From contig JASMLC010000002.1 in NCBI GenBank assembly GCA_030748895.1, positions 81,216-145,215 of the forward strand: a stretch of DNA of 64,000 nucleotides, written 5' to 3'. The stretch is from Candidatus Poseidoniia archaeon. Its GTDB lineage: Archaea > Thermoplasmatota > Poseidoniia > MGIII > CG-Epi1. The stretch's first letter is position 1, and the number at the start of each line of letters is the position of its first letter. The notes beneath the pieces were generated by a model. It saw nothing but the letters and a program-made list of their open reading frames with translations, did no database searches and was not told the origin of the DNA. Below are positions 63,201 through 64,000 of this stretch, piece after piece. The translations under genes were made by a program, and so were the position numbers.

Positions 63201-64000
63201 ACGAATACGCTGCCGACCAGCAACGGCTGGAGCAGCATCGCCGCCGTGCAGGGGCGGCTGGCGGGCTACGTCTTCGCGCTGCGCAACGACGGCAAGCTCT
63301 ACTTCACCCAGAATGGCCCGGATGACTGGGCGCCCTACGGCTACGGGACGACGCTCACGACCAGCCCCGCCGTCGCCGACCTGGCGTGGGACAGTACGGG
63401 CGTCTACGTCCTGCTCGAGGACGGCACGGTGAAGAAATCGACCGACACCGCTGGTAACTGGACCTCGTTCGGCGATGCCGGTTCCGATACGGACTGGGTC
63501 TCGCTGGCAACCGGTGATGGTGGCTACCTCTACGCGCTGGCAGCGGACGGGCAGGTGGTGCGCTCAAGCACCAGCGGCTCCGCCTCCTGGAGCAGCTACG
63601 GCGACGCCGGCTCCGGCACTGGTTTCCGGTCGCTCGCCGCGACCGACGGCTACGTCTACGCGATGCGCAGCGACGGGACCGTACGCTACGCTACCAGCAG
63701 CTCGGGCGTCTGGGGCAGCAAGGGCGATGTTGGTTCCGGCCTCGGCTGGGTGGCGCTGGCGAGCTACAATGACGACATGCACCTCTACGCCATGAGCAAC
63801 GAGCGCGCGGTCTCCCGCTCGAGCAGCGGCACCTCGACCAGCTGGAGCAGCTGGGCGTCGGCCGCCAGCGGCTCCGATTCGTGGGTCGGCCTCGGCATCA
63901 CCAGCACCTACCTCTTCGCGCTGCGCGCCGACGGCCGCGTCGACCGCGCCACCATCGGCGATTCCCCGAGCTGGAGCGAGTCGCACGGCGACGCGGGCGC
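60291..64000 (+). CDS. Very large repeat protein, 3'-truncated by the window: GLTNGN repeats, one helix, CBM9/DOMON-like and propeller-like domains
   Basis: The GTG at 60291 overlaps the previous stop (GTGA). The frame then stays open to base 64000 without a stop, at least 1236 residues. Order: a basic start ([10 protein letters not shown]); Gly-Leu-Thr-Asp/Asn-Gly-Asn repeats to about residue 132; a basic NPKRLQ then a membrane helix at about 154-172; a CBM9/DOMON-like domain (VSIDGDFGDWNGVAVIPDAE, VFIDSDSDASTGYDYRGIGA); a second such domain (LAVDGLFIDWEDR); and from about residue 715 serial repeats of about 49 then about 42 residues (YVYVLRSDGKVYFTQSGPDGW), probably a beta propeller. By the positive-inside rule the GLTNGN tract is cytoplasmic and the rest external. 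The role is probably carbohydrate or surface recognition; no name can be given. Confidence 0.88.
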   Translation, partial: MTRKRLRKEEHGLTDGNGLTNGSGVGLLRQLDNAGLTDGNGLTNGSGAGLFNGNSHGLTDGNGLTNGSGLGTGLTDGNGLTNGNGLTNGNGLTNGNGLTNGNGLTNGNGLTNGNGLTNGNGLTNGNGLTNGEGAGYTPPTVLDFSTDNPKRLQLVAVAVVLLLLGVSFLMFWMPEEANSVSIDGDFGDWNGVAVIPDAEADQRTNRNVNLVGGAMQADAVYLSIYAETEESLFAGTTTDLLRVFIDSDSDASTGYDYRGIGADHMLEIAGAGTIVSAAYLYTWDDGRGRTDWNGFTALTSLNARASASQLETQVPLFDLGIAEGEPVIALLQASDSAGHEDVLDTPLAVGGAAFNAALLPTDDFPLPEGWSSPGVLRLQASREASIDRLALTLEGTHAAGAIAAAELVLPDGTTWRCDRAGSQLLCSGEVLALSPAEPAELALRVEVDATAEAGTTLQLALGETGFDGYLRALPAELPPRYLLADPDRLAVDGLFIDWEDRLAGSDPAGDVANANVDLRDYGEAVQEQQLFFYVNVAGEILAGAEIPAEAPRHRPAEQMETPPEVPEAAVTQQSQAPLPVETGEDQVWVLLDVVPGAGYRVSPFVSADYALFIRGWTGKVLDQQLLRFSGDSASDWDWSPYGEADAAAGGSELEAALALADLPALPRAIHFHLVDWAEQTDDATVASGEFETVILPDTGRGGDDDSDPFAIDLGGSIYYSSDGENWESKTAPATGYHYVDVAAGSGSTAGYVYVLRSDGRVDFTQSGPDGWTPYGYGTDSIASSDAYVGIAAGSGSTAGYVYVLRSDGKVYFTQSGPDGWVQYGYGTSSIPAGYYVDIAAGSGSTAGYVFALRNDGTVYFTQNGPDGWVPYGYGSDSIATSTGYVSLATGSGSTAGYVYVLRNDGAVYFTQNGPDGWVPYGYGSDSIPSSTGYVDIAADGRGGVQVLRNDGKVYYTQNGPDGWVQYGYGSTNTLPTSNGWSSIAAVQGRLAGYVFALRNDGKLYFTQNGPDDWAPYGYGTTLTTSPAVADLAWDSTGVYVLLEDGTVKKSTDTAGNWTSFGDAGSDTDWVSLATGDGGYLYALAADGQVVRSSTSGSASWSSYGDAGSGTGFRSLAATDGYVYAMRSDGTVRYATSSSGVWGSKGDVGSGLGWVALASYNDDMHLYAMSNERAVSRSSSGTSTSWSSWASAASGSDSWVGLGITSTYLFALRADGRVDRATIGDSPSWSESHGDAG
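60525..60686 (+). repeat. Nine tandem 18-bp units encoding GLTNGN
   Basis: Nine consecutive units of the form GGCCTGACGAACGGTAAC (last one ends in Glu codon), differing almost only at third codon positions. Degenerate versions with Asp (GLTDGNGLTNGSG) extend back to 60321. Synonymous variation with constant peptide indicates selection on the protein. Confidence 0.92.
62500..63340 (+). repeat. About 147-bp tandem coding repeats (49-residue propeller-like units)
   Basis: The segment encoding AAGSGSTAGYVYVLRSDG recurs near 62511, 62657, 62804 and 62950, with diverged copies near 63095 and 63240. Copies are very similar at the DNA level, implying recent duplication or gene conversion. Confidence 0.8.

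Overview
This looks like one contiguous piece of archaeal chromosome. Signature genes are archaeal: a minus-strand archaeal-type RNase P RNA, the RNase P Rpp21/Rpr2 zinc-ribbon subunit, an aIF1A-RIO1-KH cluster, the archaeal D-aminoacyl-tRNA deacylase DtdA, UPF0200, NOG1, a Trm5-like methyltransferase, and an RHH regulator cotranscribed with ftsZ. Many genes have a TATA-like box about 25 bases before the start codon, as expected for leaderless archaeal mRNAs. The gene set points to a protein-degrading heterotroph: secreted lipoproteins, a peptide ABC transporter, a subtilase, an M28 peptidase, and catabolism of proline, histidine, glycine and probably branched acyl-CoA. The GLTNGN repeats and C-terminally anchored surface proteins also fit. 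My best guess is Thermoplasmatota, probably a high-GC marine group II/III (Poseidoniia-like) lineage. This is inference; there is no rRNA in the window.

Layout. 1-1308: a partial unknown gene. 1309-3946: a disturbed region containing a ceramidase-like fragment, a low-GC island (a DadA-like oxidoreductase, Cys-containing micro-ORFs and three copies of a 13-bp motif), then head-to-head fragments of an AlaX editing protein and a membrane transporter. 3947-11364: a zinc-ribbon membrane protein and a four-gene dipeptide/oligopeptide ABC operon with a PKD-bearing lipoprotein and a fused DppB-DppC permease. 11403-11479: tRNA-Ala(TGC). 11493-20079: QueC, a GT-C glycosyltransferase, a nitroreductase, a DUF3592-like protein, an Asp/Cys-repeat lipoprotein and DnaJ. 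20114-23692: a four-gene ABC-2 export operon. 23722-25539: glutamate formiminotransferase/cyclodeaminase.

25658-29255: a TM2/SHOCT protein, a duplicated hairpin element around a small basic ORF, RNase P RNA (rnpB), an acyl-CoA mutase large subunit and a UPF0200 kinase. 29252-33321: an M28 peptidase, a membrane protein, Rpp21, Pcm, PurE and tRNA-Arg(GCG). 33437-39783: an anchored subtilase, then minus-strand clusters (RNase Z-like/QueD-like; aIF1A-RIO1-KH). 39863-42245: GcvT-GcvH-Trm5-like. 42385-47667: a 1760-residue surface protein. 47795-49245: RHH-ftsZ. 49403-58290: TtuA-like thiolase, Nudix, FKBP, YgfZ, proline dehydrogenase, isocitrate dehydrogenase, NOG1, DtdA and urocanate hydratase.

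58444-64000: surface-protein genes, ending with a very long gene that runs off the right edge. It has nine tandem GLTNGN hexapeptides, a membrane segment, CBM9/DOMON-like domains and about 49-residue propeller-like repeats. The genome is compact: operon genes commonly overlap by ATGA/GTGA, and four convergent pairs share exactly 4 bases across their stop codons.
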